In this document: one piece after another, positions 15,614-24,258 of the stretch
Position numbering within the stretch: the first letter of the stretch is position 1
Layout: each line of letters begins with the position of its first letter
Source of the DNA: CAYGUK01 sp964352985
Lineage (GTDB): Bacteria; Pseudomonadota; Gammaproteobacteria; JAHCLG01
Assembly: GCA_964352985.1 (NCBI GenBank)
Contig: CAYGUK010000032.1
Location: 1-38,467, forward strand
Length of the DNA: 38,467 bases
Direction: 5' to 3'
Notes under the pieces: generated by a model
Databases searched by the model: none
What the model saw: the letters and a program-made list of their open reading frames with translations, nothing else
Told to the model about the DNA's origin: nothing
Program-made: the position numbers and the translations under genes

Positions 15614-18133
15614 ATGAATAAAGTAATTATTGTTAAATTAAATGACTTGGCGAGTAATAAATCCTTACAACTTAATCGTCATGAAATCGTTAAATTTTCT
15701 CCTAATATTACATCCGAGGATTTTAAAGATTTTAAAATCCTGGCTGATAGCACTTTCTCGGTTAACATTGTAAAAGGAAACACTCAGTTCAATTTAATTT
15801 TCTTAGGACAAAATTATACATTATTAGAGAATGGTGAATTATTACCGCTGACATCACTATTTAATAATGAATTAATTTCACAAGATCAACCCTCTATTTT
15901 TTCGCTTCCTGAATACAAGAGTTTTGATTCGGCAACACTTACGACAATGCAACACGAACATAATAATGTCTATAATGATAAACGTGAATATTTTCCGCTA
16001 AATGAATTTGATGCGTTTACCCATTTTAATTTTTTAGATAAAACAGATTTATTATTAACGTCTTTTTTATCACTGCAATCTAATATAAATTTAGCAACTC
16101 ACTTAGCGCAAAATAGTATACCCTCGCAAGAAACCGATAAACCCGGAATCTCAAGTGATGAGAATGAAATAACGACGAAACCAGTATTTCCGCCAGAGAT
16201 TGATTTGGCCCCTCATAATCCGGTATTACCACCAGATTTTAGTCATGTGCCAAATGATCCTGTTATTCCACCTGATGTCGAAAAAATACCAAATGCTCCC
16301 TTAACACCACCAGACATTGATCAAATTCCAAATGATCCTGTTTCACCACCGGATATCGATCAAATGCCTAATGATCCTATTTCGCCACCGGATATCGATC
16401 AAATACCCAATGATCCTGTCACACCACCTGACATCGATCAAATGCCAAATGATCCTGTAACACCACCTGACATCGATCAAATGCCTAATGATCCGATTAA
16501 CCCTCCAACTACAGAAGAACCCGAAGTATTAGATAAAATAGCCCCCATTGCATTTAATGATTTTTTTACCATTAATGAAGATGAACCTTTATTTTTTTCT
16601 GCGCTGACTATATTACAAAATGATTTTGATGAAAATAACGAGCCTTTAATCATTACTTCAATTAGTTCCTCATCACATGCTGATATTAATTATTTGACAC
16701 AGCATGATAATAACGCCCTTACTTCTTTTGAATATCGTCCCAACTCTAACTATAACGGCAATGACTTTTTAACGTATACGATTGAAGACCTAGCAGGTAA
16801 TAAAGCGACGGGGCAAATTCACCTTAACATTTTACCCATAAACGACGCACCTATTGCTAATCTTGATATAATAGAAGTCGACGAAGACCAAACTATCACA
16901 GTATCATATGCGTCATTACTTGCAAATGATTATGATGTTGACGGTGATAATATTCATTTTGAATTTATTGCCTCGCCCGGAAAAAGTAAATTATTAGATA
17001 ATAAAGATGGTACTATTAAATATCGACCTTCAAAAAATTTTTTTGGTGAAGAAGAATTCCAATATACCATCTCAGACGGCGAGTATAAATCAACTGGAAT
17101 CGTACGTTTTGTTGTAAATCCAGTGGCCGATGCGCCCATCGCAGAAGTTGATAATTTAACTTTTATAGAAAAACAAACCATCAGTTTTAGTCTTGCACAA
17201 GTTTTAGCAAATGATAAGGATTTTGATAATGATGAATTAGATTTTTATATGGCAAGTACCACTCAATATGGTGAATTAATTTTTAATTCCACTGATGATT
17301 TTCTATATATCCCGAATGAAAATTTTAATGGCAACGATTCCTTTACATATTATTTAATTGATGAAACCGGATTAATATCAAATACGTCGACGGTGAATAT
17401 TAACGTTATTCCTACTGAAAAGTTGCCCATTGCGAATGTTGATTTATTTTCATTTAAAAACAATCAAAACGTTTATTTTAATTCACAACTTATTTTTGAT
17501 AATGATCAAAATCGGATTGATAATTTTGCACAAATTGATTTTGATAGCTTTGAACATGGTGACATGTCTTATTCTGGACGTGATTATATTTATCGTCCTG
17601 ATAGTCAATTTATTGGCATAGATTATGGCTATTACACTATTACCAGCGCTGAAGGTATTAGCGCAGAAGGTGTTATCGCATTAGCTATTTCATACGGACC
17701 GAGTTCAGGCTTAGTGGAACGCCCTATCCTCCCAGAACCACGACCATTTGCTATTGTTAATGATAATAGAGTTTTTGCTGTTAGCAATGAGCTTTCAAAT
17801 AAATCATATCAATTTGTGAAAGAAACCGATTTAATTGCAGATAAAAATACCGATTTCACTTTTGATTTAAGTGATTTGTTGCCAAAAGACAGTCAATATT
17901 TTGCAGAAAATGCAATTATTACAATTGAAAATAATACGTCGTTTAGTCAACTAGAAAAGCTTAACGCTGATGATGTTTTATATCACGCTAATAAAACTTC
18001 AGAAAATGATTTATTAAGATATAGCGTGACTTATGAAGATGGTTCTACACAATTACTCATGACAAATATTACGATACTGAATCCGAATGCGATAATGAGT
18101 GAGCTAAATAATCACGCAGAATTATTGATTTAA
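15614..18133 (+). CDS. Large cadherin-like repeat protein with Pro-rich 13-residue repeats (putative adhesin)
   Basis: An 839-residue protein. Residues 1-190 are a non-repetitive head. Residues about 193-296 are eight copies of a 13-residue unit of the PPDIDQMPNDPVT type. Residues about 310-700 are four tandem domains of about 95 residues, each opening with a (A/L)PIAxxDxxxxxE type segment, a LLANDxDxDxD turn, a YxPxxNFxGxDSFxY core and a final strand. This is the VCBS/cadherin-like (tandem-95) design of large calcium-binding surface proteins. No signal peptide, RTX nonapeptides or C-terminal anchor are seen, so the export route is unclear. The ATG at 15614, with AAGG eight bases before it, is preferred over the adjacent GTG. 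Likely role: adhesion to cells or surfaces. Confidence 0.75.
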   Translation: MNKVIIVKLNDLASNKSLQLNRHEIVKFSPNITSEDFKDFKILADSTFSVNIVKGNTQFNLIFLGQNYTLLENGELLPLTSLFNNELISQDQPSIFSLPEYKSFDSATLTTMQHEHNNVYNDKREYFPLNEFDAFTHFNFLDKTDLLLTSFLSLQSNINLATHLAQNSIPSQETDKPGISSDENEITTKPVFPPEIDLAPHNPVLPPDFSHVPNDPVIPPDVEKIPNAPLTPPDIDQIPNDPVSPPDIDQMPNDPISPPDIDQIPNDPVTPPDIDQMPNDPVTPPDIDQMPNDPINPPTTEEPEVLDKIAPIAFNDFFTINEDEPLFFSALTILQNDFDENNEPLIITSISSSSHADINYLTQHDNNALTSFEYRPNSNYNGNDFLTYTIEDLAGNKATGQIHLNILPINDAPIANLDIIEVDEDQTITVSYASLLANDYDVDGDNIHFEFIASPGKSKLLDNKDGTIKYRPSKNFFGEEEFQYTISDGEYKSTGIVRFVVNPVADAPIAEVDNLTFIEKQTISFSLAQVLANDKDFDNDELDFYMASTTQYGELIFNSTDDFLYIPNENFNGNDSFTYYLIDETGLISNTSTVNINVIPTEKLPIANVDLFSFKNNQNVYFNSQLIFDNDQNRIDNFAQIDFDSFEHGDMSYSGRDYIYRPDSQFIGIDYGYYTITSAEGISAEGVIALAISYGPSSGLVERPILPEPRPFAIVNDNRVFAVSNELSNKSYQFVKETDLIADKNTDFTFDLSDLLPKDSQYFAENAIITIENNTSFSQLEKLNADDVLYHANKTSENDLLRYSVTYEDGSTQLLMTNITILNPNAIMSELNNHAELLI
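16190..16501 (+). repeat. Eight 39-bp tandem repeats (13 residues each) inside the cadherin-like gene
   Basis: The units read PPEIDLAPHNPVL, PPDFSHVPNDPVI, PPDVEKIPNAPLT, PPDIDQIPNDPVS, PPDIDQMPNDPIS, PPDIDQIPNDPVT, PPDIDQMPNDPVT and PPDIDQMPNDPIN. The last five are nearly identical and the first three have diverged, as expected if copies spread recently at the 3' side. The array would make a stiff Pro-rich stalk, and its copy number probably varies between strains. Confidence 0.9.
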
Positions 18134-18193
18134 TTTAGCTAACAGGATTAGATACTCATTGTCATCCTTGGCTTTGAAAAAAATCTGTTTCAA

Positions 18194-19171
18194 CTAGTTT
18201 GATGCATCAGATTTTAACGACAACATACCAATTGAATTTAACCATTGCATCACTAAGTGAGGCCAATGTGTAATTGGAAAGCGAGTGGCACGTAATCCAA
18301 AAGCATGACCACCTTTGGCATATAAATGCATTTCAACAGGGACGTCCGCATTTTTTAAACCCATATAATAGAGTAAAGAATTATTAATATTATCTTCCGG
18401 ATCATTTTCTGCTTGTAAAATAAAAGTGGGTGGTGAATTTTTGCTAAAATGAATATTAGGATTTAATTTAAAATATTGACCGTCGGTTCGCATATGTCCA
18501 GGATAAAGCGCTATCGCAAAATCGGGACGACAACTTAGCAAATCGGCTTTATCAATCGGATGATAAACACGATTTTTAAAATGCGTGCTCAAATCAGCAA
18601 CCATGTAACCGCCAGCCGAAAATCCCATGATGCCTATTTTATTAGGATTAATGTGCCAGGCTTTTGCGTTTAATCGAATTAATCCCATCGCTCTTTCTGC
18701 ATCTTCCAATGCTGTTGGGGCTTTTGGATGAATATGACAATGACACTCGTGATGCCATGCAGGCCCTGAATCGGGAACACGATATTTTAATAAAACACAT
18801 GTTATCCCTTTTGCCGTTAACCAATGACACACTTCGCTGCCTTCTAAATCAATCGCTAGAATACTAAAACCACCACCAGGAAAAACCATAATCGCTGTGC
18901 CTGAATTATTTTTTACAGGTTGATAAAGAGTTAAGGTCGGATTTGAAACTTGAAAAATTGCCGTCCAGGGTTTTCCTGCAATAAGTGGTTTAGTGACAGT
19001 AGTCGCATATTCAGATGTGACCGATTTAAGCGCATTTGGCATTTTGTTTTTTGGCCATAATGGAATTTGATGATGTTCCGCTGACGGTTGCCAAATAAAT
19101 TGATCCGCAAATACAGTGAAGCTCACCAAACAACAAGTGAGTATTGATATGAAAAGTGGTTTTATTTTCAT
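18194..19171 (-). CDS. Secreted alpha/beta-hydrolase esterase (acetyl-xylan esterase/lipase-like)
   Basis: A 325-residue protein with a signal peptide (MKIKPLFISILTCCLVSFTV, cleavage likely after VFA). Its fold signatures are VFPGGGFSILA (oxyanion hole), the nucleophile elbow GFSAGGYM with Ser near 187, the acid in ILQAENDPEDN near 260, and the His in YAKGGHAFGLR near 293. These fit the COG0657-type carboxylesterases often annotated as acetyl-xylan esterases or xylanase-associated hydrolases. GGGGAT precedes the ATG by six bases. It probably deacylates carbohydrates or esters outside the cytoplasm. It converges with the cadherin-like gene. Confidence 0.82.
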   Translation of the reverse strand: MKIKPLFISILTCCLVSFTVFADQFIWQPSAEHHQIPLWPKNKMPNALKSVTSEYATTVTKPLIAGKPWTAIFQVSNPTLTLYQPVKNNSGTAIMVFPGGGFSILAIDLEGSEVCHWLTAKGITCVLLKYRVPDSGPAWHHECHCHIHPKAPTALEDAERAMGLIRLNAKAWHINPNKIGIMGFSAGGYMVADLSTHFKNRVYHPIDKADLLSCRPDFAIALYPGHMRTDGQYFKLNPNIHFSKNSPPTFILQAENDPEDNINNSLLYYMGLKNADVPVEMHLYAKGGHAFGLRATRFPITHWPHLVMQWLNSIGMLSLKSDASN

Positions 19172-19302
19172 TCGTTAATCCCCAAAAAGGCGTTATAATA
19201 ACATTAATTTAAATTGATAGTGAATAACTAGAATTTAAAAATTAATGCACCTTTTAACAATGTAGTTCACATATCAGCTACCCTAATTTGTCACACTTTA
19301 TT

Positions 19303-19808
19303 GATCATTAGATTATGATAAAGATAATATCTACATTATAACAGTTCTTGCACTCTGCCCTGAGCCAAATTATACAAACTGTGGCAGACACTATAGTGAA
19401 AAATATCATGATCAAATAGTGGCATTAAGATATTATTTAGATTCCGTAGATAGATTAAAAGAGAAACTCACTGATCTTGAGATTTGCGATGATGATGATG
19501 CTATAGATAGCTTTGTTGATGACATTTTTTATCTTAAAAATTCAGTCCATGAAAGATTAGCTCAAACCACAATGCAACAATGGCACTCATCTGCCATTGC
19601 ACTTTTAATAGGTTTATAACCAAAACAAGCAACGATAGCTGAAAATCCGCTCTATAGGGCATTTGGAACAGACAATGACGGAGCAATCGTAAATCCGATT
19701 GGCGATATTAATGCCCTTAAATTAGTTTTTGATTTGGTGAATTCTCGTCCTAAAATAAATCATGATAATGGAGCTGATCCCGCACCCAAACGACGACATT
19801 TAGGCTAA
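19303..19808 (+). pseudogene. Hypothetical gene interrupted by an in-frame TAA
   Basis: One frame stays open from 19303 to 19808 except for a single TAA at 19617-19619. Before it the protein reads ...DSVDRLKEKLTDLEICDDDD... and ...HSSAIALLIGL; after it the same frame continues PKQATIAENPLYRAFGTDND and ends DPAPKRRHLG. Codon use looks alike on both sides. No ATG start exists upstream; only a GTG at 19419 would give a 66-residue product. It is most simply a pseudogene with one nonsense mutation and a lost start. Readthrough is a less likely alternative. The family is not recognised. Confidence 0.55.
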
Positions 19809-19857
19809 TTTTTATAGCAAGTTTTAGGCTATCTTATCGGAATTTCTTATTATTATA

Positions 19858-20481
19858 TTAATAAGTTAATCGCATATTAAATGGATTTAAAAAATTCGAT
19901 CTTTGTGTCATGGTCTCGACTTCTTGCATTTGTTCTTGACTTAGCGCTACTAAATTTTCCGTTTTCAGTTTTTCAACAAACGCTGAAAATTTGGTTTGAT
20001 CATCTATACTAATACTGAGTGATATTTTATCTGGTTGCAAAATGATAATGCCTAGTTTTTCTGCAAGCGTGTTTAAATTTGTTTTTTCACCTGGCTTAAT
20101 CAGGTTATTTTGATTTGCTAAATCTAAAATAAAATCTTTTAATACTTCTTTAATTTTCATTAAATCAACATGCGGTGCGAGTTTAAGTTCTAATACATTT
20201 TTTTGATATGTTAATAAAAGCCTCATTGAATCCGAATTCGAAAATCCATCAGCATGCATTTCTAAGTCTTCAGTGGGGTAAGGTTGTTTCTGCTGAGTTA
20301 AACTTTCAAATTTTTTCTGCGATATATCATCTTTATTTTCTATCACCTGCTCTTTTCCACCAGCCCCGCTTTTTTTACAAAAACAATAAGGTAATTTTTT
20401 TCCATCACATATTGCACACCCTGTTTTTAAGCTCATTTTTGGTTGTGTCTCTTTATTATCTGGCATGGATTTGAATCTCAT
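19858..20481 (-). CDS. Hypothetical protein with an N-terminal Cys cluster
   Basis: A 207-residue soluble protein. Residues 22-35 hold four cysteines spaced C-x2-C-x7-C-x1-C (CAICDGKKLPYCFC), which could bind a zinc ion. A polar linker follows, then a helical domain (about 85-207) with LELKLAPHVDLMKIKEVLKD and a conserved-looking strand LGIIILQPDKISLSISI. No family is recognised. An alternative ATG exists at residue 6. Neither start has a strong ribosome binding site. It lies 82 bases upstream of the two-component operon's last gene end, on the same strand but clearly separate. Confidence 0.55.
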   Translation of the reverse strand: MRFKSMPDNKETQPKMSLKTGCAICDGKKLPYCFCKKSGAGGKEQVIENKDDISQKKFESLTQQKQPYPTEDLEMHADGFSNSDSMRLLLTYQKNVLELKLAPHVDLMKIKEVLKDFILDLANQNNLIKPGEKTNLNTLAEKLGIIILQPDKISLSISIDDQTKFSAFVEKLKTENLVALSQEQMQEVETMTQRSNFLNPFNMRLTY

Positions 20482-20563
20482 TTAGATTGACTTATAAAGA
20501 GCATATCAATTTTATTTGAGGCAAATGTATAAAGTTTGTAATGATAAACCTAAATTCAGTTAC

Positions 20564-22162
20564 TTATATTCTGGGTAATTCAATTAAAAATTGGCAACCG
20601 CCGAGCGATGAATGTTGTAATACTATTTTACCTTCATGTAGTTCAACAATTGCTTTGGCGATGGTTAACCCTAATCCAACATGTCCACCAAAACTCTGAC
20701 TTGGTGTTAAAACCGCAAATGCATCAAACACTTTTTCTCGTTCATTTTCTTGTATACCTGGCCCATCATCTGCAATAATAATATGAATTGTATTTGGATT
20801 TACGGCTAACGAAACGATCACTTGATGTTCAGCAAACTTTAACGCATTAACTAGAATATTCTCAATTACATGTTTTAATAACCTTGCGTCAATCATAAGG
20901 TTTAATTCGTTTTCGTCTTCTTGCTGAAATGTTATCTTAGCGTTTGCTCTTTGATGATGCATGATAATCGATTTAAGCCATGAGCTTACATTGACCGACG
21001 CTTTAGTGATTTTTAATTCATGTGAAGTGCTTTGTGAGTAGAGTAAAAATAGCTTAACCAAATCATTCAACTGGTTAATATCTTCTTTAAAACTAAGAAT
21101 ATAGTCATGTATTTCTGTCGGTAAATTTTTAGTTTCATTCATCGAATCTAGTGCTAATTGCATAGTATAAAGTGGTGTTCTAATTTCATGAGCGACAAAG
21201 CGTGACATGTTTTTTTGAGATTCATTTAGTTGTTGTAATTTATCCCCCATCAAATTGATATTTTCATACAAACCATAAAGCACTGAAGTCGCTGACATGT
21301 TAATTCGAAAATTAAAATTACCCTGACTAAAATTATCTGTGATTAAATAGAGTTTCTTCATGTTTTTAACTAAGAGCCATGAAAAAACAATCAAAAGACA
21401 AATTGCTAAGATAAAAAAGACAACGATAAAATAAATCATCAAATCATTTATTCTATTGGCAATAGGTGAAATATTGAGTGGTCCTATTTTTAAAATACCG
21501 CCTTTAAACGCATAGTAGACGATATTGATGCTTGATGAATGATCTTCTGTTTCAAATGCAAGATTTTGCTGGGTTAAATCGTTAATAACTGACTGAGGCA
21601 GATTATGCTGATTAGTCGCATAAACTTGTAGTGAGTAACCATAAATTTTTTCAAGTGTTACTAATTTTGCTTGCCAATTATTTTCAGGCGTTGATTGTAA
21701 GTCTTGTATGATTAAATGAAGTAAGGGCTGAATATAATGTTTGATAATTTCATTGGGATTCGAAAAAACATAAACGAGGACATCATGACTCTGCCCTATT
21801 TTTTTATAAGCGGTGTGTTTTACAAAGACTAAATTGAGAAACTGATAAGTTTTTCCTGTTTGATAAACTATTTCATTGTTATTGAGTTTTTGCTTTTCAC
21901 TAGCATTAAATTGTAAATTTTCGATAGTCCTTATTTGAATCGAATGTTCATCTTTTTGTTTAAGCAATGCTTTCCAAGACGAGCGTGGTTGAAGTAATAA
22001 TTGTTGTTCTAAATTAAGTAATACTCCACGAGCCACTGTTTTACCCGCGTTTAATACATTTTCATGAATAACAAATTTCATTAAGGACATAAAAGAAATC
22101 ACTAAAATGATAAAACAAATCAAAAATGAAATAAGTATTTTACTTGATATTGAAAATTTCAT
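20564..22162 (-). CDS. Sensor histidine kinase (RstB/EnvZ type)
   Basis: A 532-residue inner-membrane kinase. Helix 1 lies at about 8-30, a periplasmic sensor of about 210 residues follows, helix 2 lies at about 240-266, then a HAMP-like linker. The H-box is SRFVAHEIRTPLYTMQ with His near 325. The N-box is IENILVNALKFAEH, G1 is ADDGPGIQ, and G2 is GHVGLGLTIAKAIVELHEGK. It would phosphorylate the response regulator encoded just upstream. The ATG at 22162 overlaps the regulator's TGA as ATGA, which decides the start against the in-frame TTG at 22174. The regulator pairs best with the RstA type, so RstB-like is my best family guess, although the sensor domain is larger than in RstB. Confidence 0.88.
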   Translation of the reverse strand: MKFSISSKILISFLICFIILVISFMSLMKFVIHENVLNAGKTVARGVLLNLEQQLLLQPRSSWKALLKQKDEHSIQIRTIENLQFNASEKQKLNNNEIVYQTGKTYQFLNLVFVKHTAYKKIGQSHDVLVYVFSNPNEIIKHYIQPLLHLIIQDLQSTPENNWQAKLVTLEKIYGYSLQVYATNQHNLPQSVINDLTQQNLAFETEDHSSSINIVYYAFKGGILKIGPLNISPIANRINDLMIYFIVVFFILAICLLIVFSWLLVKNMKKLYLITDNFSQGNFNFRINMSATSVLYGLYENINLMGDKLQQLNESQKNMSRFVAHEIRTPLYTMQLALDSMNETKNLPTEIHDYILSFKEDINQLNDLVKLFLLYSQSTSHELKITKASVNVSSWLKSIIMHHQRANAKITFQQEDENELNLMIDARLLKHVIENILVNALKFAEHQVIVSLAVNPNTIHIIIADDGPGIQENEREKVFDAFAVLTPSQSFGGHVGLGLTIAKAIVELHEGKIVLQHSSLGGCQFLIELPRI

Positions 22163-22854
22163 TTTGTTTTCCAAGCTGAAGATAATAAGACGTAACCTTT
22201 GCCATGAGCGGTTTTAATGCGTTGTGGTTTTCTTTCATCATCTTTTAGTAATTTGCGTAAGTGTGATATTCTTAGATCTATGCTCCTATCGACGCCATCA
22301 TATTCATGTCCGCGTAATGCCATGGTAATGTTGTCTCGACTTAAAATAATATCATGATTAATGACTAATAATGACAATAGCTCATATTCAGATGGTGACA
22401 ATTCAATTTTTTCATCCATTAAAAAAACTTCTTTTGCGACAAAATTAACATGGAGTGTATCAAAACGAATACTTTTAATGGCATCAACACGACTTTGGCG
22501 GCGAAATAACGCAGCAACGTGAGCTAATAAAATTTCATCTGCAACTGGTTTTGTTAAATAACTGTCGGCACCTAAATGTAAACTCTCGACTTCAGATTGT
22601 TGATCATCTAATGCCGTGAGCATGAGTATATTACCATTATAGTGATGACGAACACTTTGACAAATTTGCTGACCATTCATACCCGGTAACATAATATCTA
22701 AAATGACTAAGTCAGGTTCTTCGCGAATAATCCGATAAACGGCTTTATCGCCTTGTGTTTCTTGACTAACTTGATAACCCGCTTTAAGGAGTTTTTGTTT
22801 TAAAAAATTTGATAGCTTAACATTGTCTTCAACTAATAAAATGGATTTAGTCAT
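22159..22854 (-). CDS. OmpR-family response regulator (RstA-like)
   Basis: A 231-residue two-domain regulator. The receiver domain (1-120) has the acidic pair ED at 9-10, the phospho-acceptor Asp53 in LVILDIMLPG, the Thr/Ser switch in MLTALDD and the Lys in SYLTKPV. The C-terminal winged helix (about 130-228) has LSPSEYELLSLLVINHDIIL, an LRGHEYDGVDRSIDLRISHL recognition helix and a KTAHGKGYVL wing. These details resemble RstA. It is the first gene of the operon and is translationally coupled to its kinase through ATGA. Target genes cannot be read from the sequence. Confidence 0.92.
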   Translation of the reverse strand: MTKSILLVEDNVKLSNFLKQKLLKAGYQVSQETQGDKAVYRIIREEPDLVILDIMLPGMNGQQICQSVRHHYNGNILMLTALDDQQSEVESLHLGADSYLTKPVADEILLAHVAALFRRQSRVDAIKSIRFDTLHVNFVAKEVFLMDEKIELSPSEYELLSLLVINHDIILSRDNITMALRGHEYDGVDRSIDLRISHLRKLLKDDERKPQRIKTAHGKGYVLLSSAWKTK

Positions 22855-22946
22855 GTTTTGATATCTTTTTAAAAGATGATAGAAATTTTACCCTTGTTAA
22901 TAGTTATAGCCTACCATAAAATATCATTGAGACAAAGAATAATACC

Positions 22947-23936
22947 TTATCTAACTAATTCAATCACACACAGTGGCAAAGTACCATCGCCTGCTTTGGC
23001 TTCATGAATTAAACATTTTGTTCTTTTTAATGAAGTCGCATCCGCTAATGTTTGCCATTGTTTAATGGTGCGATTTGCACTGCCAAAATTGGCTAATAAA
23101 ATAGAATCATTCAAGACCAAGGTTTTATAGCTGGGATGATTTTTTTCTGGGATAAAAAAGTCGACAATTAATACACGACTTTGATGAGACATGACTTTTG
23201 CACAATTATTTATGATTGTAATCGCATCTTCATCAGACCAATTGAGTAAAGTACGACAAATAATATAAATATCTTGCTGTGGCGGAATTGTGCTTTCATC
23301 AAAAAAATCCCCGGCAACAACTTTTGTTCTATCTTCAACTTGATAATATTCTAACGTACTTAACGCTTCTTTTAATACACTCTCCCTATCAAATAACGTT
23401 GCGTTTATTTGATCATATTTTTGCAAAATTAAACCCATTAACGTGCCATCACCACCACCAATATCAGCAATGGTGTTGACATCATCAAATTGATACAGTG
23501 TTAATAATGGTGGTAACCAAAGTCTTGCTGTTTTTGCACACCAATCACGAAATTTTTTCGTACCACCATGAGTATCAAGATAAGTAAAATAATCTGTTCC
23601 GTACGCCTTAGCAAAAACAGGTTGCATCAAACGATAGGATTGTTCTAAATCTTCTAAGACTTTATAACTCAGTAATATATGATCTGAATCGAACACCGCT
23701 ATTTTTTTAGTGTTTTTATTGGCTTTTGCAATATCATTTTCGTATTCAATGACATCATAGGCATCAAGTATTCGTAATAATTTTTCCATCCCAGCTATTT
23801 TAAAATTAAACTTTTCGGCTAATGACGTTGTTGATTGATTCCCTTCAAGAATTAAATTAAGTATACCCAGTTGATTCGCTAAATGACACACTTTTGCAAT
23901 GACATGTTGATACATGATGGTGGTGATATTTTCCAT
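22947..23936 (-). CDS. SAM-dependent O-methyltransferase-like protein (family 2 fold), catalytic His not conserved
   Basis: A 329-residue protein with an N-terminal dimerisation/winged-helix domain (about 1-90) and a class I methyltransferase domain. SAM-binding motif I is IADIGGGDGTLMG (about 156-168), motif II is the acidic end of ATLFDRE, and VVAGDFFDE is the third loop. The segment ICRTLLNWSDEDA corresponds to the L-H-D-W-x-D-E region of plant and bacterial O-methyltransferases, where His is the general base; here the position reads Leu-Asn-Trp. The ATG at 23936 with GAAGAG upstream is preferred to the GTG at 23972, because that GTG lies inside a LexA-like operator. The substrate is unknown. 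Confidence 0.8.
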   Translation of the reverse strand: MENITTIMYQHVIAKVCHLANQLGILNLILEGNQSTTSLAEKFNFKIAGMEKLLRILDAYDVIEYENDIAKANKNTKKIAVFDSDHILLSYKVLEDLEQSYRLMQPVFAKAYGTDYFTYLDTHGGTKKFRDWCAKTARLWLPPLLTLYQFDDVNTIADIGGGDGTLMGLILQKYDQINATLFDRESVLKEALSTLEYYQVEDRTKVVAGDFFDESTIPPQQDIYIICRTLLNWSDEDAITIINNCAKVMSHQSRVLIVDFFIPEKNHPSYKTLVLNDSILLANFGSANRTIKQWQTLADATSLKRTKCLIHEAKAGDGTLPLCVIELVR

Positions 23937-23954
23937 AAATTCAAACTCTTCGCT

Positions 23955-23978
23955 TATACTGTAAAATGGCACAGTATA
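23955..23978. promoter_or_regulatory. LexA-type SOS box upstream of the methyltransferase
   Basis: TATACTGT (23955-23962) and ACAGTATA (23971-23978) form a perfect 8-bp inverted repeat with an 8-base spacer. They contain the CTGT-N8-ACAG core of the gammaproteobacterial LexA box, with the flanking TA/TA also conserved. It ends 19 bases before the methyltransferase ATG, where a repressor would block transcription. The gene to the right starts more than 200 bases away. Confidence 0.65.
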
Positions 23979-24258
23979 CCATACTATAAAACGTGTATCG
24001 CAAATAATAAATACAGAATTTTATCTCTGATTTAAATCTTAAGCGCCAGGCATAATCATAGAAAAAATTATCATACTAATACACTCTATCTTTAACTCTT
24101 CAGTTAGAGAATTTAGAAAAGGGTCTATTTCAATGCGTAATTAAACAATTCCTACAGAGTTTCAGACTCTCATCAACCACCGTAATTTCTTTGGATTGAT
24201 ACTAAATACTGTTTCCATTATAACGTTGTTTTTAAAATTACAATATATTAATAATAAA

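Noticed and set aside
16190..16501. 39-bp repeats considered as a CRISPR array
   Set aside because: The units are contiguous, with no spacers, and keep one reading frame; they encode protein repeats.
17430..17621. Hydrophobic 63-codon ORF inside the cadherin-like gene
   Set aside because: A shifted frame of a well-supported gene.
23279..23479. Plus-strand ORF of 66 codons opposite the methyltransferase
   Set aside because: Shadow of the methyltransferase gene, which has intact SAM motifs.
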